A DNA stretch of 64,000 nt from Pedobacter sp. Leaf41 (GCF_001422545.1 NZ_LMLE01000008.1:175946-239945), one strand, 5' to 3'. Counted from the first letter of the stretch, positions 32,776 through 42,454 are shown. Notes: generated from the sequence alone by a model not told the origin. A program made the numbers and translations.

Positions 32776-33585
32776 CTATGACAAAATTAGGTACAGGTAA
32801 GCGTAAACAACGGGAGCTGCCAGCAACAAACCATCAAAACGGTCGAGTAGGCCACCGTGCCCAGGCAATAGGCCGCCACTGTCTTTTGTATCCAAACTAC
32901 GTTTCAACATCGACTCTACCAAGTCGCCTAATGTGCCAAAACAGGCAATAAGCACCGCCATTCCGGCCCAAACCCAGGCTTGGTTTTCCTTAAAAAGAAA
33001 CGATAATCCAAATGAAACCAAAACGCTGGTGAACATCCCTCCAAAAAAGCCTTCCCAACTTTTCTTTGGCGAGTGGCGCTCAAAAAGTTTACGCTTGCCA
33101 TACTTTACGCCAAAAAGATAAGCGCCCGTATCATTTGCCCAAAGCATCAATAAAAAAGCAAGCGGTAAATGGAAGTTATATTCGTTCCAGTCTCTTAAAA
33201 AACCTAAGGCATGGAAAAAGCAAAATGGAATAGTTACATACACAAAGCCGACAAATGTATAGGAAATGTTGGCAAAAGGAATTTTGTTTTTCTTATATAA
33301 CTCGGTAATAAAAACCGAAAAAATTAAGGGGATACAAAGCAGTAGATATTTAACATCATACTGCAAATAATGCAAGCCGGCAGCCATCAAAAAGATAAGT
33401 GCCCCGGCTACCAAACCTATGTTACGGTGAGGCCGGATGCCTGAATTTTTGATCAATTTGTAAAACTCAAAAAGCGATAAAATGCTTAATACGAGATAAA
33501 ATATAGTAAAAGCGTAGCTCCCCAAAAAAATGGAGCCCAGCATCACAATGGTAAAAAAGAAAGCGGTTATTGCCCTGGTTTTCAT
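32776..33585 (-). CDS. cdsA: Phosphatidate cytidylyltransferase
   Basis: CdsA makes CDP-diacylglycerol from CTP and phosphatidic acid, the central step of phospholipid synthesis. The 269-residue protein has seven or eight membrane segments and the C-terminal family signature beginning SMLKRSLDTKDSGGLLPGHG and ending GGLLDRFDGL, with DTGAYLFGVKYGK upstream. It is the last gene of a minus-strand group with a DUF2007 protein and a CPBP protease. Confidence 0.95.
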   Translation of the reverse strand: MKTRAITAFFFTIVMLGSIFLGSYAFTIFYLVLSILSLFEFYKLIKNSGIRPHRNIGLVAGALIFLMAAGLHYLQYDVKYLLLCIPLIFSVFITELYKKNKIPFANISYTFVGFVYVTIPFCFFHALGFLRDWNEYNFHLPLAFLLMLWANDTGAYLFGVKYGKRKLFERHSPKKSWEGFFGGMFTSVLVSFGLSFLFKENQAWVWAGMAVLIACFGTLGDLVESMLKRSLDTKDSGGLLPGHGGLLDRFDGLLLAAPVVYAYLYLILS

Positions 33586-33633
33586 ATTGAAAAAGGTAAG
33601 TGGGAAAATGAAGTCTGGAAAATCGAAAACCTA

Positions 33634-33840
33634 TTATTCAATTTCATTTTCTACAATGTATTCTATGGCTTTATCGAAATCCGATTTATTAACCAAAACA
33701 TTTATTTCGCCAATGTTGTAAGCCGATAATTGCTTATTCATAGTAACCGCAGGAATTCCAGCTTCTGTTAAACCCTGCTTTAAAACCTCTGCAGCAAATG
33801 GGTTGCTGGTGGTGTATACTTTAATCCAATTTTCGCTCAC
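33634..33840 (-). CDS. DUF2007 family small protein
   Basis: The 68-residue protein (NWIKVYTTSNPFAAEVLKQG, then LTEAGIPAVTMNKQ and NVLVNKSDFDKAIEYI) matches the DUF2007 'putative signal transducing' fold, a small ferredoxin-like domain. No catalytic motif; function unknown. Its start overlaps the CPBP gene by 20 bases, and cdsA follows after 48 bases, so all three are likely one operon. Confidence 0.85.
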   Translation of the reverse strand: MSENWIKVYTTSNPFAAEVLKQGLTEAGIPAVTMNKQLSAYNIGEINVLVNKSDFDKAIEYIVENEIE

Positions 33841-34747
33841 GTTCTGCGCTATCTTTAAAAAATTTAAACAAAGCTATGGTAATTATTGCACTAATTAAAT
33901 AGCCATACCATGGAAAACCAATCGGCTCATCTGCTTTATTTAGAGGCATATTATGTTTTTGCATGTAGAACGCCGCACAAACGGCGTAAGCATTATTAAT
34001 AAAATGAGCCAACATGGCGTACCAAAGGCTTCCGCTATAAAAATATAAATAACCAAAACCAGCGCCTAAAAGCATACGTGGTATAAAGCCGTAAAACTGA
34101 ACGTGGATGGCACTGAATATAATGGCAGTAAGCCAGATTGCTAAATGAGGGCTATTGAAGGCTTTTGTTAGCGACCGTTGCACACCACCACGAAACATAA
34201 GCTCTTCGCCAATTGCTGGTAAAACGGCAATCATAATCAAGTTTATAATAAAATCGAAGTTGCTGCGAACCGTAATGAGCTGAATGGTAATTTTCATTGC
34301 CGCATCCTCTTTTTCTTTCATCCATTGCTCTACAGCCTTCAAATAATCTGGCAATACCATCTTCTGGTTAATCAGTACCGTCCACTCCATAAAAGGCATG
34401 CTCACGATCATAATCATTAAAACCAGAAAAATTAATAAAGTTTGAGGCTTTTTAAAGCTGTAGAACTGAGTAACTTTTTTGCCTTCAGTAAGCGCCAAGG
34501 CGATAGGAGGTAAAATAAATGTGCCTATAGAACTTAGAATCTGGATAATTTTAAATTCGGTAATAAATTTAGGGTTGCCTGTTAAAAGTAGCTCCAAATT
34601 GCTAACCATCCCTAAACCATTAATTATTAAAATAATTACGATAGCCAAAAGACCGAACACAAAACCACCGAGCAAAGCGTAAAATAAAAGTAAAAGTAGT
34701 TGTAAGAAAGGATTGATTTCCTCCTTGTTAGGTTTTACAAAAATCAT
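33821..34747 (-). CDS. CPBP family intramembrane metalloprotease
   Basis: The 308-residue protein has about eight membrane helices and the CPBP (CAAX protease-like, Abi) motifs: EELMFRGGVQR (EExxxR), IIFSAIHVQFYGF (conserved His) and a final AHFINNAYA (HxxxN). In eukaryotes the fold processes prenylated proteins; bacterial members cleave membrane proteins or confer bacteriocin self-immunity. The frame opens at 34834, but the ATG at 34747 precedes the first conserved segment. It is divergent from dusB. Confidence 0.88.
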   Translation of the reverse strand: MIFVKPNKEEINPFLQLLLLLFYALLGGFVFGLLAIVIILIINGLGMVSNLELLLTGNPKFITEFKIIQILSSIGTFILPPIALALTEGKKVTQFYSFKKPQTLLIFLVLMIMIVSMPFMEWTVLINQKMVLPDYLKAVEQWMKEKEDAAMKITIQLITVRSNFDFIINLIMIAVLPAIGEELMFRGGVQRSLTKAFNSPHLAIWLTAIIFSAIHVQFYGFIPRMLLGAGFGYLYFYSGSLWYAMLAHFINNAYAVCAAFYMQKHNMPLNKADEPIGFPWYGYLISAIITIALFKFFKDSAERERKLD

Positions 34748-34753
34748 TATTTG

Positions 34754-34761
34754 TACCTTTG
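34754..34761 (+). promoter_or_regulatory. TAnnTTTG -7 box for dusB
   Basis: TACCTTTG lies 30 bases before the dusB start. A TTG at 34725-34727 is somewhat far upstream to serve as -33. Confidence 0.5.
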
Positions 34762-34791
34762 TGTGTTTTATAAATTGTTTGAAGATAAAGA

Positions 34792-35799
34792 ATGTCTGTA
34801 AAGATAGGAAATATAGATTTAGGTGAGTTCCCATTGTTGCTTGCCCCGATGGAAGATGTGAGCGATCCGCCGTTCCGTTACGTTTGTAAGCAGAATGGTG
34901 CTGATTTGATGTACACCGAGTTTATTTCGTCTGAAGGGTTGATTCGCGACGCAGCAAAAAGTCTTCAAAAGCTAGACATTTTTGAATACGAAAGACCGAT
35001 AGGCATCCAAATTTTTGGTGGAGATATCGAGCATATGCGTGAAGCATCTGAAATTGCATCTGCTGCCGGACCAGATTTAGTTGATATTAACTACGGCTGC
35101 CCGGTAAAAAATGTAGTTTGTAAAGGTGCGGGTTCTAGTTTACTTCGCGATATTGATAAAATGGTAAAAATGACAGAAGCAGTTGTTAAAGCTTCACATT
35201 TGCCCGTAACAGTAAAAACCCGCCTAGGTTGGGATGATGATAGTAAAAACGTTTATGAAGTAGCAGAAAGACTTCAAGATGTTGGCATTCAAGCCTTAAC
35301 AATTCACGGCAGAACAAGGGCGCAATTATATAAAGGTGAAGCTGATTGGAGTTTAATTCGAGAAATTAAGCGCAATCCCCGTATTAAAATCCCCATTTTT
35401 GGAAATGGCGACGTTGATAGTCCGGAAAAAGCTGCCAACTGGCGCATGGAATATGAAGTTGATGGCATTATGATCGGACGAGCGGCAATAGGCTACCCTT
35501 GGATTTTTAGAGAGGTGAAGCACTTCTTTAAAACCGGAGAACATTTACCCGGACCAACTATTGAAGAGCGCATAAACGTTTGCCGCACCCATTTGGATAA
35601 ATCGTTGGAATGGAAGGGACCTAAAACTGGTATTTTCGAGATGCGGAGACATTACGCCAACTACTTTAAAGGCCTACCAGATTTTAAGCCCTACAGAATG
35701 CGTTTAGTAGCAGAGCCAGATATCAATAATATTTATAGCATTTTGGAAGAAGTGTCAGAAAAATTTGCCAGCTACGAAGCTACAAAAGTAATGGCTTGA
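34792..35799 (+). CDS. dusB: tRNA-dihydrouridine synthase
   Basis: This FMN enzyme reduces uridines in the tRNA D-loop. The 335-residue protein has the family signature around LAPMEDVSDPPFRY near residue 18, INYGCPVKNVVCKGAGSSLL with the catalytic cysteine (the Cys in VVCKG), TVKTRLGWD and LTIHGRTRAQLYKGEADW. The Bacteroidota Dus proteins of this length are normally annotated DusB. It is divergent from the CPBP gene and followed by apaG 34 bases later. Confidence 0.95.
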   Translation: MSVKIGNIDLGEFPLLLAPMEDVSDPPFRYVCKQNGADLMYTEFISSEGLIRDAAKSLQKLDIFEYERPIGIQIFGGDIEHMREASEIASAAGPDLVDINYGCPVKNVVCKGAGSSLLRDIDKMVKMTEAVVKASHLPVTVKTRLGWDDDSKNVYEVAERLQDVGIQALTIHGRTRAQLYKGEADWSLIREIKRNPRIKIPIFGNGDVDSPEKAANWRMEYEVDGIMIGRAAIGYPWIFREVKHFFKTGEHLPGPTIEERINVCRTHLDKSLEWKGPKTGIFEMRRHYANYFKGLPDFKPYRMRLVAEPDINNIYSILEEVSEKFASYEATKVMA

Positions 35800-35833
35800 T
35801 TTTTGAATTGATTTTTATACATTCGTCACGATC

Positions 35834-36220
35834 ATGGTTACTGCAATTACAGATGGGGTTAAAGTTTCAGTTGAAACTGTTTACCAGCCAGAATATTCAA
35901 ATCCGGTTAATGAGCATTTTATGTTTGCTTATCGCGTAGAGATTTCTAATCTTTCTGATTATGCTGTGCAGTTGATGCGCCGTCAATGGTTTATTTTTGA
36001 TTCTAACAGTAGCCGCAGAGAAGTTGAAGGCGAAGGTGTTGTAGGTTTACAACCCATTATCCAACCTGGTGAAACACATGTTTATGTTTCTGGTTGTAAT
36101 CTTAAAACTGACATGGGCAGTATGAGAGGTGCTTATTTAATGAAACGTTTAATGGATGAAGCTGAATTTGAGGTTGATATTCCCCAGTTTCAATTGGTGG
36201 CACCATATAAATTAAATTAA
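35834..36220 (+). CDS. apaG: ApaG domain protein
   Basis: The 128-residue protein is a single ApaG domain, an immunoglobulin-like beta sandwich (GVKVSVETVYQPEYSNPVNE, then FAYRVEISNLSDYAVQLMRR and GVVGLQPIIQPGETHVYVSG). ApaG is historically linked to magnesium and cobalt resistance, but its role is unclear. It directly follows dusB on the same strand. Confidence 0.95.
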   Translation: MVTAITDGVKVSVETVYQPEYSNPVNEHFMFAYRVEISNLSDYAVQLMRRQWFIFDSNSSRREVEGEGVVGLQPIIQPGETHVYVSGCNLKTDMGSMRGAYLMKRLMDEAEFEVDIPQFQLVAPYKLN

Positions 36221-36459
36221 TCGCTTAATTTTTTAGGTGCCAAGAAGGTAATCATTTTCCCCGCTGATCACGCAAATAAATATCGCAGATTTAAAATGAT
36301 TTTACGGTTTGATTGATAACCTCTATAAAAATATCTTCTGTTCTTGGCTATTTTAATCTGCGGGAAATTAATCTTCGACTTCAATCTTCACACTCATTTT
36401 AAAAAAAAAGCGGTCAGGAAAATTCTGAACCGCTTTGTTGTTTTTCTTAAGTAAGTATT
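36221..36459. other. Intergenic region with palindromic repeat and terminator
   Basis: No gene seen. About 36262-36367 carries the same CCCGC..GCAGATTTAAAATGA..AATCTGCGGGAAA type of repeat as 26993-27055. A terminator follows: AAAGCGGTCAG (36407-36417) with CTGAACCGCTTT (36425-36436), T-run on the minus strand, for the M48-like gene. Confidence 0.6.
36407..36436 (-). terminator. Terminator of the membrane zinc peptidase gene
   Basis: AAAGCGGT and ACCGCTTT form the main stem with an inner CAG/CTG pair; nine A on the plus strand at 36401-36409 give the minus-strand T-run. Confidence 0.8.
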
Positions 36460-37155
36460 TTAATCTCTGCCTCTTCCAAATAGCATTGATGCGTAGTAAA
36501 GCAAGTTTGCCAATGCACCAACTGCAGCTACTACATAGGTCATTGCAGCCCACCAAAGTGCATCTTTAGCCTGGCTATTTTCTTCTTGCGTTTGCATTAC
36601 ACCCGGGTTATTTTTTAACCAGGCCAATGCTCTGTTGCTAGCATCAAATTCTACTGGTAACGTGATGATGCTAAAGATGGTAACCAAAGCTAGTCCGACT
36701 ACACCAATAGCTAAAACAATCGGCGTCACTGCGAAAACCAATAACATCACTCCAATGAGTAAAACCCACTGCAGCAGATTTGATGAAATGCTTACTACAG
36801 GCACCATCGTGCTTCGAAGATTAAGCCATGAGTACGATTTTGCATGTTGTACCGCATGCCCGCATTCATGCGCAGCCACTGCCGCCGCTGCTACACTTCT
36901 ACTATAATATACATCTGTACTTAAATTTACGGTTCTATCTGTTGGATTGTAATGATCTGTTAATTGTCCTTCTGTGCTCATCACTTTCACATCGTATATT
37001 CCGTTATCATGTAGCATTCTTTCTGCTACCTCTTTGCCCGATAAACCTGAGCTAAGTTGCATTTCTGCATATCGAGAAAACTTGTTTCTGAAACGCCACT
37101 GTACAAACATGCTCAGCAATAATACCGGGATGATTATTACTAAATAAACTCCCAT
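36460..37155 (-). CDS. Zinc metallopeptidase, YugP-like
   Basis: The 231-residue membrane protein has an N-terminal helix (VYLVIIIPVLLLSMFVQW), the zinc motif HECGH (residues 96-100) after AAAAVAA, and two or three further helices (LLQWVLLIGVMLLVFAVTPI, VLAIGVVGLALVTIFSIITL, and YVVAAVGALANLLYY). This matches the putative neutral zinc metallopeptidase family that includes YugP. Substrates are unknown; a membrane quality-control role is likely by analogy with HtpX. Confidence 0.92.
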   Translation of the reverse strand: MGVYLVIIIPVLLLSMFVQWRFRNKFSRYAEMQLSSGLSGKEVAERMLHDNGIYDVKVMSTEGQLTDHYNPTDRTVNLSTDVYYSRSVAAAAVAAHECGHAVQHAKSYSWLNLRSTMVPVVSISSNLLQWVLLIGVMLLVFAVTPIVLAIGVVGLALVTIFSIITLPVEFDASNRALAWLKNNPGVMQTQEENSQAKDALWWAAMTYVVAAVGALANLLYYASMLFGRGRD

Positions 37156-37240
37156 TTCTTTTCTGTATGTTTTTCAATTTGCAGTATATCAAAAAGCGTT
37201 CCCATAATATTTGCAATACATTTTATAGTACATTTATGGT

Positions 37241-38380
37241 ATGGCAGATAACTTTTCTTATTGGGAGCAAAGCAGCTTTTTTAACTATGATGCAATTATA
37301 ATTGGTAGCGGAATCGTTGGCTTAAATGCAGCCATTCACCTAAAAAAATCATCTCCAAATTTGAATATTGCCGTTTTAGAGCGTGGATTTCTACCATCTG
37401 GTGCCAGTACTAAAAACGCTGGTTTTGCATGTTTTGGAAGCGTTTCCGAACTGATTGAACAAGAAAAAACAAGTACTGCCGAAGGCCTACATAGAATTAT
37501 AGAAAAACGTTGGAAGGGATTGCTGAATATGCGTTCGTTATTAGGTGATAATGTAATTGATTACAGGCCATTGGGCGGCTTCGAATTATTTAAAAGTACT
37601 GATCACCAATTGATCAATAGCTGTGTATCAAAAATTGAACATTTTAACATTTTGATTGGTGACATTGTAGGAAAGAACGCATTTTCCTTAAACAATAATA
37701 AAATCGATGTATTTGGCCTTGAAGGAATAAGTAACCTCATAACAAACCGATATGAAGCTCAAATTGATACCGGCAAGATGATGGTTGGCTTAATAAAATA
37801 TGCACAGGCTTTGGGTATTATGATTTTTAATAATTGCAGTGTAAATGCTATTCAACAAGAAAGCAATGGTAATATTCTTATTACGCCTCATGGTAGTTTC
37901 TTTTGTAAAAAGCTGATTGTTGCCACCAACGCATTTATCAAATCATTAATACCAACGGTTGATTTATTACCCGGACGCGGACAGGTTTTAGTAACTAAAC
38001 CTATTGTAGGCCTAAAAATAAATGGAACTTTTCATTATGATAAGGGATACTATTATTTCAGAAATATTGGCGATCGTGTTTTGCTGGGTGGTGGAAGAAA
38101 TATAGACTTCAAGACGGAAGAAACCACGGCATTTGGCGAAACGAAGGTTGTTCAAAACGCTTTGGAAGAATTGCTAAAAACCGTTATTTTACCATACCAA
38201 CATTTTGAAATAGATTTAAGGTGGAGCGGGGTAATGGCATTTGGCGAACAGCTTGAACCATTAATTAAACAGGAAACCGAAAATATTTTCTATGCAACAA
38301 GGTGTAACGGGATGGGCATCGCCATCGGATCGCAAACCGGAGAGGATGTAGCAGAACTGCTGCTTCAATCCGGAATTTAA
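37241..38380 (+). CDS. FAD-dependent oxidoreductase (DAO family)
   Basis: The 379-residue protein has an N-terminal dinucleotide-binding GSGIVGLNAAIHL (about residues 22-34) and the DAO-family segments FLPSGASTKNAGFACFGS and RWSGVMAFGEQLEPLI, with a C-terminal CNGMGIAIGSQTGEDVAELL. It probably oxidises an amine or amino acid with FAD; substrate is unknown. The stop overlaps the convergent hypothetical gene by four bases. Confidence 0.88.
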   Translation: MADNFSYWEQSSFFNYDAIIIGSGIVGLNAAIHLKKSSPNLNIAVLERGFLPSGASTKNAGFACFGSVSELIEQEKTSTAEGLHRIIEKRWKGLLNMRSLLGDNVIDYRPLGGFELFKSTDHQLINSCVSKIEHFNILIGDIVGKNAFSLNNNKIDVFGLEGISNLITNRYEAQIDTGKMMVGLIKYAQALGIMIFNNCSVNAIQQESNGNILITPHGSFFCKKLIVATNAFIKSLIPTVDLLPGRGQVLVTKPIVGLKINGTFHYDKGYYYFRNIGDRVLLGGGRNIDFKTEETTAFGETKVVQNALEELLKTVILPYQHFEIDLRWSGVMAFGEQLEPLIKQETENIFYATRCNGMGIAIGSQTGEDVAELLLQSGI

Positions 38381-39216
38381 TTTAAGGAGCTAGTCATTTT
38401 TTCTACTCTTTCCGCATAACTGTCATTCGGAACAATCCATCTAAAAACTTCATTTTTCCACTGCTGGAGCTTTTTCTTATTTAAAAGTTTATAGTATTTA
38501 AAAGCAATATTATAGGCCATATCCGCCTTCGCCGTTTCGTCTGTACATTCCTTTATCGCATAGTAATACATTTCTTCAGCCTGTTTTAATTCGTTTGCAT
38601 TGGTTTGTTTAAATACTAAAGATTTATATAATTCACAATTGGTTTGTCTGGCTTCAGATACATCTGCAAGGGCTTCGCCTAGATAAAAACTAGCCAGGAG
38701 TTCACGTTTTTTGCCATTATAAGCATAGTAGAATTCTCTATCTAAACCCGGGTACTTTTTATCTTTGCTTTTTACCATTTTTAGAAATTTCAAAGCTTTT
38801 TCTGCATTGCCCCACTTGTTGTATGTATGTCCCCATCTAAATAAGCGATCTATATTTTGATCGTCGGTTCTATAAAACTTCAACCAATCCGGTACCGGTA
38901 TAATTGCCAATTCTTTATATCTATCTTTTGGAATTTCTGCTGCCATCACCTTATTTGGTGCTATCCTAACTTTAAGCTTATTAACTTTCATTTTTACGTA
39001 ATTGGATGCAAAATTAATGGAAAATGCACCATCGAGACTGAATGTTAATCCAGCTGAATTATCCATATAAACATAACCGTAATAATATTGCAAAGAGTCA
39101 ATTTGGATAGCGATCCATTTGTCTTCACAATCAACCAAAAACTTATCGAATTTGAGATCAGTTTGAGCCTTTGCTCCAAAAGAACAGAGCATAAGGAGGC
39201 ACAATAATAGTTTCAT
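38377..39216 (-). CDS. Secreted hypothetical protein
   Basis: The 279-residue protein has a signal peptide (MKLLLCLLMLCSFGAKAQ). The mature part starts with a beta-rich segment (KFLVDCEDKWIAIQIDSLQY) and ends in a helical, TPR-like region (KSKDKKYPGLDREFYYAYNG, ANELKQAEEMYYYAIKECTD). It is probably periplasmic; family not recognised. It is 18 bases downstream of purU on the same strand, so co-transcription is possible. Confidence 0.7.
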   Translation of the reverse strand: MKLLLCLLMLCSFGAKAQTDLKFDKFLVDCEDKWIAIQIDSLQYYYGYVYMDNSAGLTFSLDGAFSINFASNYVKMKVNKLKVRIAPNKVMAAEIPKDRYKELAIIPVPDWLKFYRTDDQNIDRLFRWGHTYNKWGNAEKALKFLKMVKSKDKKYPGLDREFYYAYNGKKRELLASFYLGEALADVSEARQTNCELYKSLVFKQTNANELKQAEEMYYYAIKECTDETAKADMAYNIAFKYYKLLNKKKLQQWKNEVFRWIVPNDSYAERVEKMTSSLN

Positions 39217-39233
39217 AATAGGAATTTTGTGTG

Positions 39234-40073
39234 TTATTTAAAGATAACAGTTTTATTGCCACTTACAAAAACACGATCCTCAAAAATAAACTCAAGCGCT
39301 TCCAATAGCACTTTTTTCTCTATTTCTTTTCCGGCCCGCACCATTTCTTTTACGCCAAAGTTATGGTCGATATGGGTAGTGTGCTGTGTAATAATTGGTC
39401 CTTCGTCAAGGTTATCAGTTACGAAATGAGCGGTTGCACCAATAATTTTCACGCCTCGCTCAAAGGCTTGCCGATAGGGATTCGCACCAATAAAAGCGGG
39501 TAAAAATGAATGATGTATGTTAATCACTTTGCCGGCATAGTCCTTAACAAAATCGGCAGAAAGAATTCGCATAAATTTGGCTAAAACCAGATAATCTAAA
39601 TCAAATTGATTTAAAACCTCTTTTATTTCTGCTTCAAATTGTGCCTTCTCTTTTCCAAGATGATCCACAAAGAAATATGGAATACCTAATTTTTCACTAA
39701 AATCGCGAAGCGATTCATAGTTGCCGATGACACATTTAACATTAGCTCCGAGTGTTTTAAACTGATTTTTGATCAGGATTTCGGCCAGACAATGGTATTC
39801 CTTTGTCACCAAAACAGCAATCTGCTTTTCTTGCTGGGCAATCACATTTACTTCGGCATCGTTGGGCAACGTTTCCAATAGTTTTTGCTCCAGTTGATTC
39901 TTGTTATCGATGCTTCCGGTACATGCTATTCGGGTAAAAAAAGCTTTATTGGCTGCATCCACAAATTCCCTCATCGCAACAATATTGAGCTGTTGACTGG
40001 CTAAAACACGAGTAATATTGGCTACCAAACCAACTTGATCGGGGCAGGAGATGAGAATTGTTAATTCGTTCAT
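39234..40073 (-). CDS. purU: Formyltetrahydrofolate deformylase
   Basis: PurU hydrolyses 10-formyltetrahydrofolate to formate and THF, supplying formate for purine synthesis and balancing one-carbon units. The 279-residue protein has an N-terminal ACT domain (TILISCPDQVGLVANITRVL) and a formyltransferase-fold catalytic domain with INIHHSFLPAFIGANPYRQA and the Asp in FVTDNLDEGPII. Length and motifs match the family. Confidence 0.95.
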   Translation of the reverse strand: MNELTILISCPDQVGLVANITRVLASQQLNIVAMREFVDAANKAFFTRIACTGSIDNKNQLEQKLLETLPNDAEVNVIAQQEKQIAVLVTKEYHCLAEILIKNQFKTLGANVKCVIGNYESLRDFSEKLGIPYFFVDHLGKEKAQFEAEIKEVLNQFDLDYLVLAKFMRILSADFVKDYAGKVINIHHSFLPAFIGANPYRQAFERGVKIIGATAHFVTDNLDEGPIITQHTTHIDHNFGVKEMVRAGKEIEKKVLLEALEFIFEDRVFVSGNKTVIFK

Positions 40074-40295
40074 TGAATGTATTTAAAGTTCAATGATAAG
40101 AAATTTGATTTGCAGATGGGTAGAATAAATTGCAATAGCAGCTATCTTTAAGAAAAAGTGAGCCGCACATTCACAGATAAGATAGATTACTAGTTCTTTC
40201 TAACAATGTCTGACCAAAACTTTAGCGGCTAGAAAAAGCAAATTATTTTGGTAAATCTCTTTTTAATACCGATTTTTACTAAAATTTTTATCTTG

Positions 40296-41672
40296 ATGGA
40301 ATATGCTGCAATTGGCCTTCTCGTTATTATTTTATTGGTTTTGGTATTACTTTTCTTTAAAAAGCCGCAACCATCTGTTGCATTAATTTCGATAGAAGAT
40401 TTTGAGAAAACCAAAGCGGAAAACGATTCGCTAAAAATTGCACTGGCGAGAGTTGAGGAAAGGGTTGCTAACTTATCTACGGAAAAAGAGCACATCACGA
40501 TATTGCTGCAACAAGAGCAACAACGTTTAATAGACGAGCTTCAGGCTGAACGCGATCGCCTGGCTGATGCCAATCGTGAATTGGAAAGTACACGCTCTTT
40601 TTATCTTGCAGAAAAGGAAAAATTAGCCGAACAGAAATTAAGCTACGAACAATCTCAGGAAAAATTAAATAAAGATTTTGAATTGATTGCGAATAAAATT
40701 TTAGAGGAAAAATCTTCTCGGTTTGTAGAACAGAACAGAACAAACCTCGATTTGATTTTAAATCCTTTAAAAGAGAATATCAAGGCTTTTGAGGATAAAG
40801 TAGAAAAGGTTTACAAGGCAGAATCTGATGAACGGAATATTTTGAAAGGAGTAATTTCTGAATTACAGATCCAAAGTAAAATGATTCAGGAAGATGCTAA
40901 CAACCTTACAAAGGCGTTAAAAGGTGACAGTAAAAAACAGGGAAATTGGGGGGAAGTTATTTTAGAAAAGGTTTTGGAGCGTTCTGGTTTGGTTAGAGAT
41001 CAGGAATATCGCATTCAGGCCTCGCTAGTATCCGCCGAAGGCGGTCGATTTCAGCCAGATGTGGTAATTGATTTACCAGATGATAAACATCTTGTAGTCG
41101 ACGCTAAGGTAAGTTTGGTAGCTTATGAGCGCTCCATATCGGCAGAAACAGAAGAAGAGCGTGAAGGCTATGTAAAAGCGCATTTGACCTCCATAAAAAA
41201 TCATATTCAGGAATTATCGGCAAAAAACTATCAGGATTTATATAAGATCAATTCTCCAGACTTCGTTTTATTGTTTGTGCCGATAGAATCATCATTTAGT
41301 ATTGCCGTACAAAAAGATGCAGAGCTGTTTAATTTTGCCTGGGATAGGCGAGTGGTTATCGTAAGTCCATCAACTTTGTTGGCCACTTTGCGCACCATTG
41401 CCAGTATGTGGAAACAGGAAAGGCAAAACCGAAATGTATTTGAAATCGCTGAGCAAGCGGGCTTTCTTTACGAAAAATTTGTTGGCTTTCTTAAGGATAT
41501 GGAAGATATTGGAAGACATATCGGATCGACACAAAAGGCTTATGATGGCGCTTTTAATAAATTAAAGGAGGGTTCAGGAAATATGATTTCTAAAATTGAG
41601 AACCTTAAAAAATTAGGTGCCAAAGTGAAAAATAATAAACAGATCGATATTAAGTATTTGGATGAGGAGTAG
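40296..41672 (+). CDS. rmuC: DNA recombination protein RmuC
   Basis: The 458-residue protein has an N-terminal membrane helix (AAIGLLVIILLVLVLLFF), a long coiled coil (about residues 50-150) and a C-terminal PD-(D/E)XK-like domain (GGRFQPDVVIDLPDDKHLVV then DAKVSLVAYERS). RmuC limits recombination at inverted repeats. The frame opens at a TTG (40248), but the ATG at 40296 leads straight into the membrane helix and is preferred. It is divergent from purU. Confidence 0.93.
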   Translation: MEYAAIGLLVIILLVLVLLFFKKPQPSVALISIEDFEKTKAENDSLKIALARVEERVANLSTEKEHITILLQQEQQRLIDELQAERDRLADANRELESTRSFYLAEKEKLAEQKLSYEQSQEKLNKDFELIANKILEEKSSRFVEQNRTNLDLILNPLKENIKAFEDKVEKVYKAESDERNILKGVISELQIQSKMIQEDANNLTKALKGDSKKQGNWGEVILEKVLERSGLVRDQEYRIQASLVSAEGGRFQPDVVIDLPDDKHLVVDAKVSLVAYERSISAETEEEREGYVKAHLTSIKNHIQELSAKNYQDLYKINSPDFVLLFVPIESSFSIAVQKDAELFNFAWDRRVVIVSPSTLLATLRTIASMWKQERQNRNVFEIAEQAGFLYEKFVGFLKDMEDIGRHIGSTQKAYDGAFNKLKEGSGNMISKIENLKKLGAKVKNNKQIDIKYLDEE

Positions 41673-41715
41673 GCTTATCGGTGGTGTGATATCAATCGAT
41701 AGGATAATATTTCAA

Positions 41716-42450
41716 TTATTTATTAATCTCCAATTTATCTAAAAATGACTTTAATTCAATGATAGAACTTGGGGAAAAATAAGTTTTTTTAGAATCTGCG
41801 TCAGCTGTTCTACCAGATACAATCCCAACAACCTTTGCATTTTCATCAATAACAGGTGCCCCACTCAAACCGCCAAATTGATCTGGAACAATAACGTCTT
41901 TTAATAAAATTCGTTTGCCGACTGTTTTAAAATATTCGAATTCATAAACTCGCTGCAAACCACTTTCAATTTTTCTAGTCCAACACACAACGTAAAGTTT
42001 TTCTCCCTCATTAAGTGGTGTATCTCTAATTTCAAGGGCTGTAACTTGTGTTTTGTTTTGCTTAATTACTAACAAGTCATCTTCATAAAATGCTCTTTCA
42101 GCTATTTATTCGTTCTTGTTTTCATTCAATAATTTATCAACCACAACATTTTCTGATGGTTTGTTTAAATTAAATAGCATCCAGTTTTTGATTCCATTAT
42201 CTAATGAGACGCCTTCCATTTCATCAGACTTTATGAATTTGATTAAATGTTTTGCTGTAACTGCGAAGGTATCTTGATTAAATTTCAGTAAAAATCCGCA
42301 ACCTAATTTCATTTGATTGAATTTACTATCGAAGAAGTCTATTTTATTGACTAGAGCAATATCTTCGAACTTTTTTGATGAAGTTGCTTCCCGTCCATAG
42401 CAGCTTGAAACAATTATAAATATTGCTACGGTTAGGATGGTTGATTTCAA
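41716..42450 (-). pseudogene. Trypsin-like serine protease interrupted by one in-frame stop
   Basis: Two pieces read in the same frame: 42450-42106 (signal peptide, then ... FAVTAKHLIKF with the catalytic His) and a downstream piece to 41716 containing EDDLLVIK (candidate Asp) and GGLSGAPVIDE (catalytic Ser). A single TAA at 42106-42108 separates them (LLNENKNE, stop, IAERAFYEDD). With that codon repaired the protein would have 244 residues and a complete triad. So this is a recent nonsense mutation, a base-call error, or a readthrough case. The product would be an exported S1-type protease (lipoprotein-like start, SSCYGR). It lies 4 bases from the thiL stop. Confidence 0.82.
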
Positions 42451-42454
42451 TATT

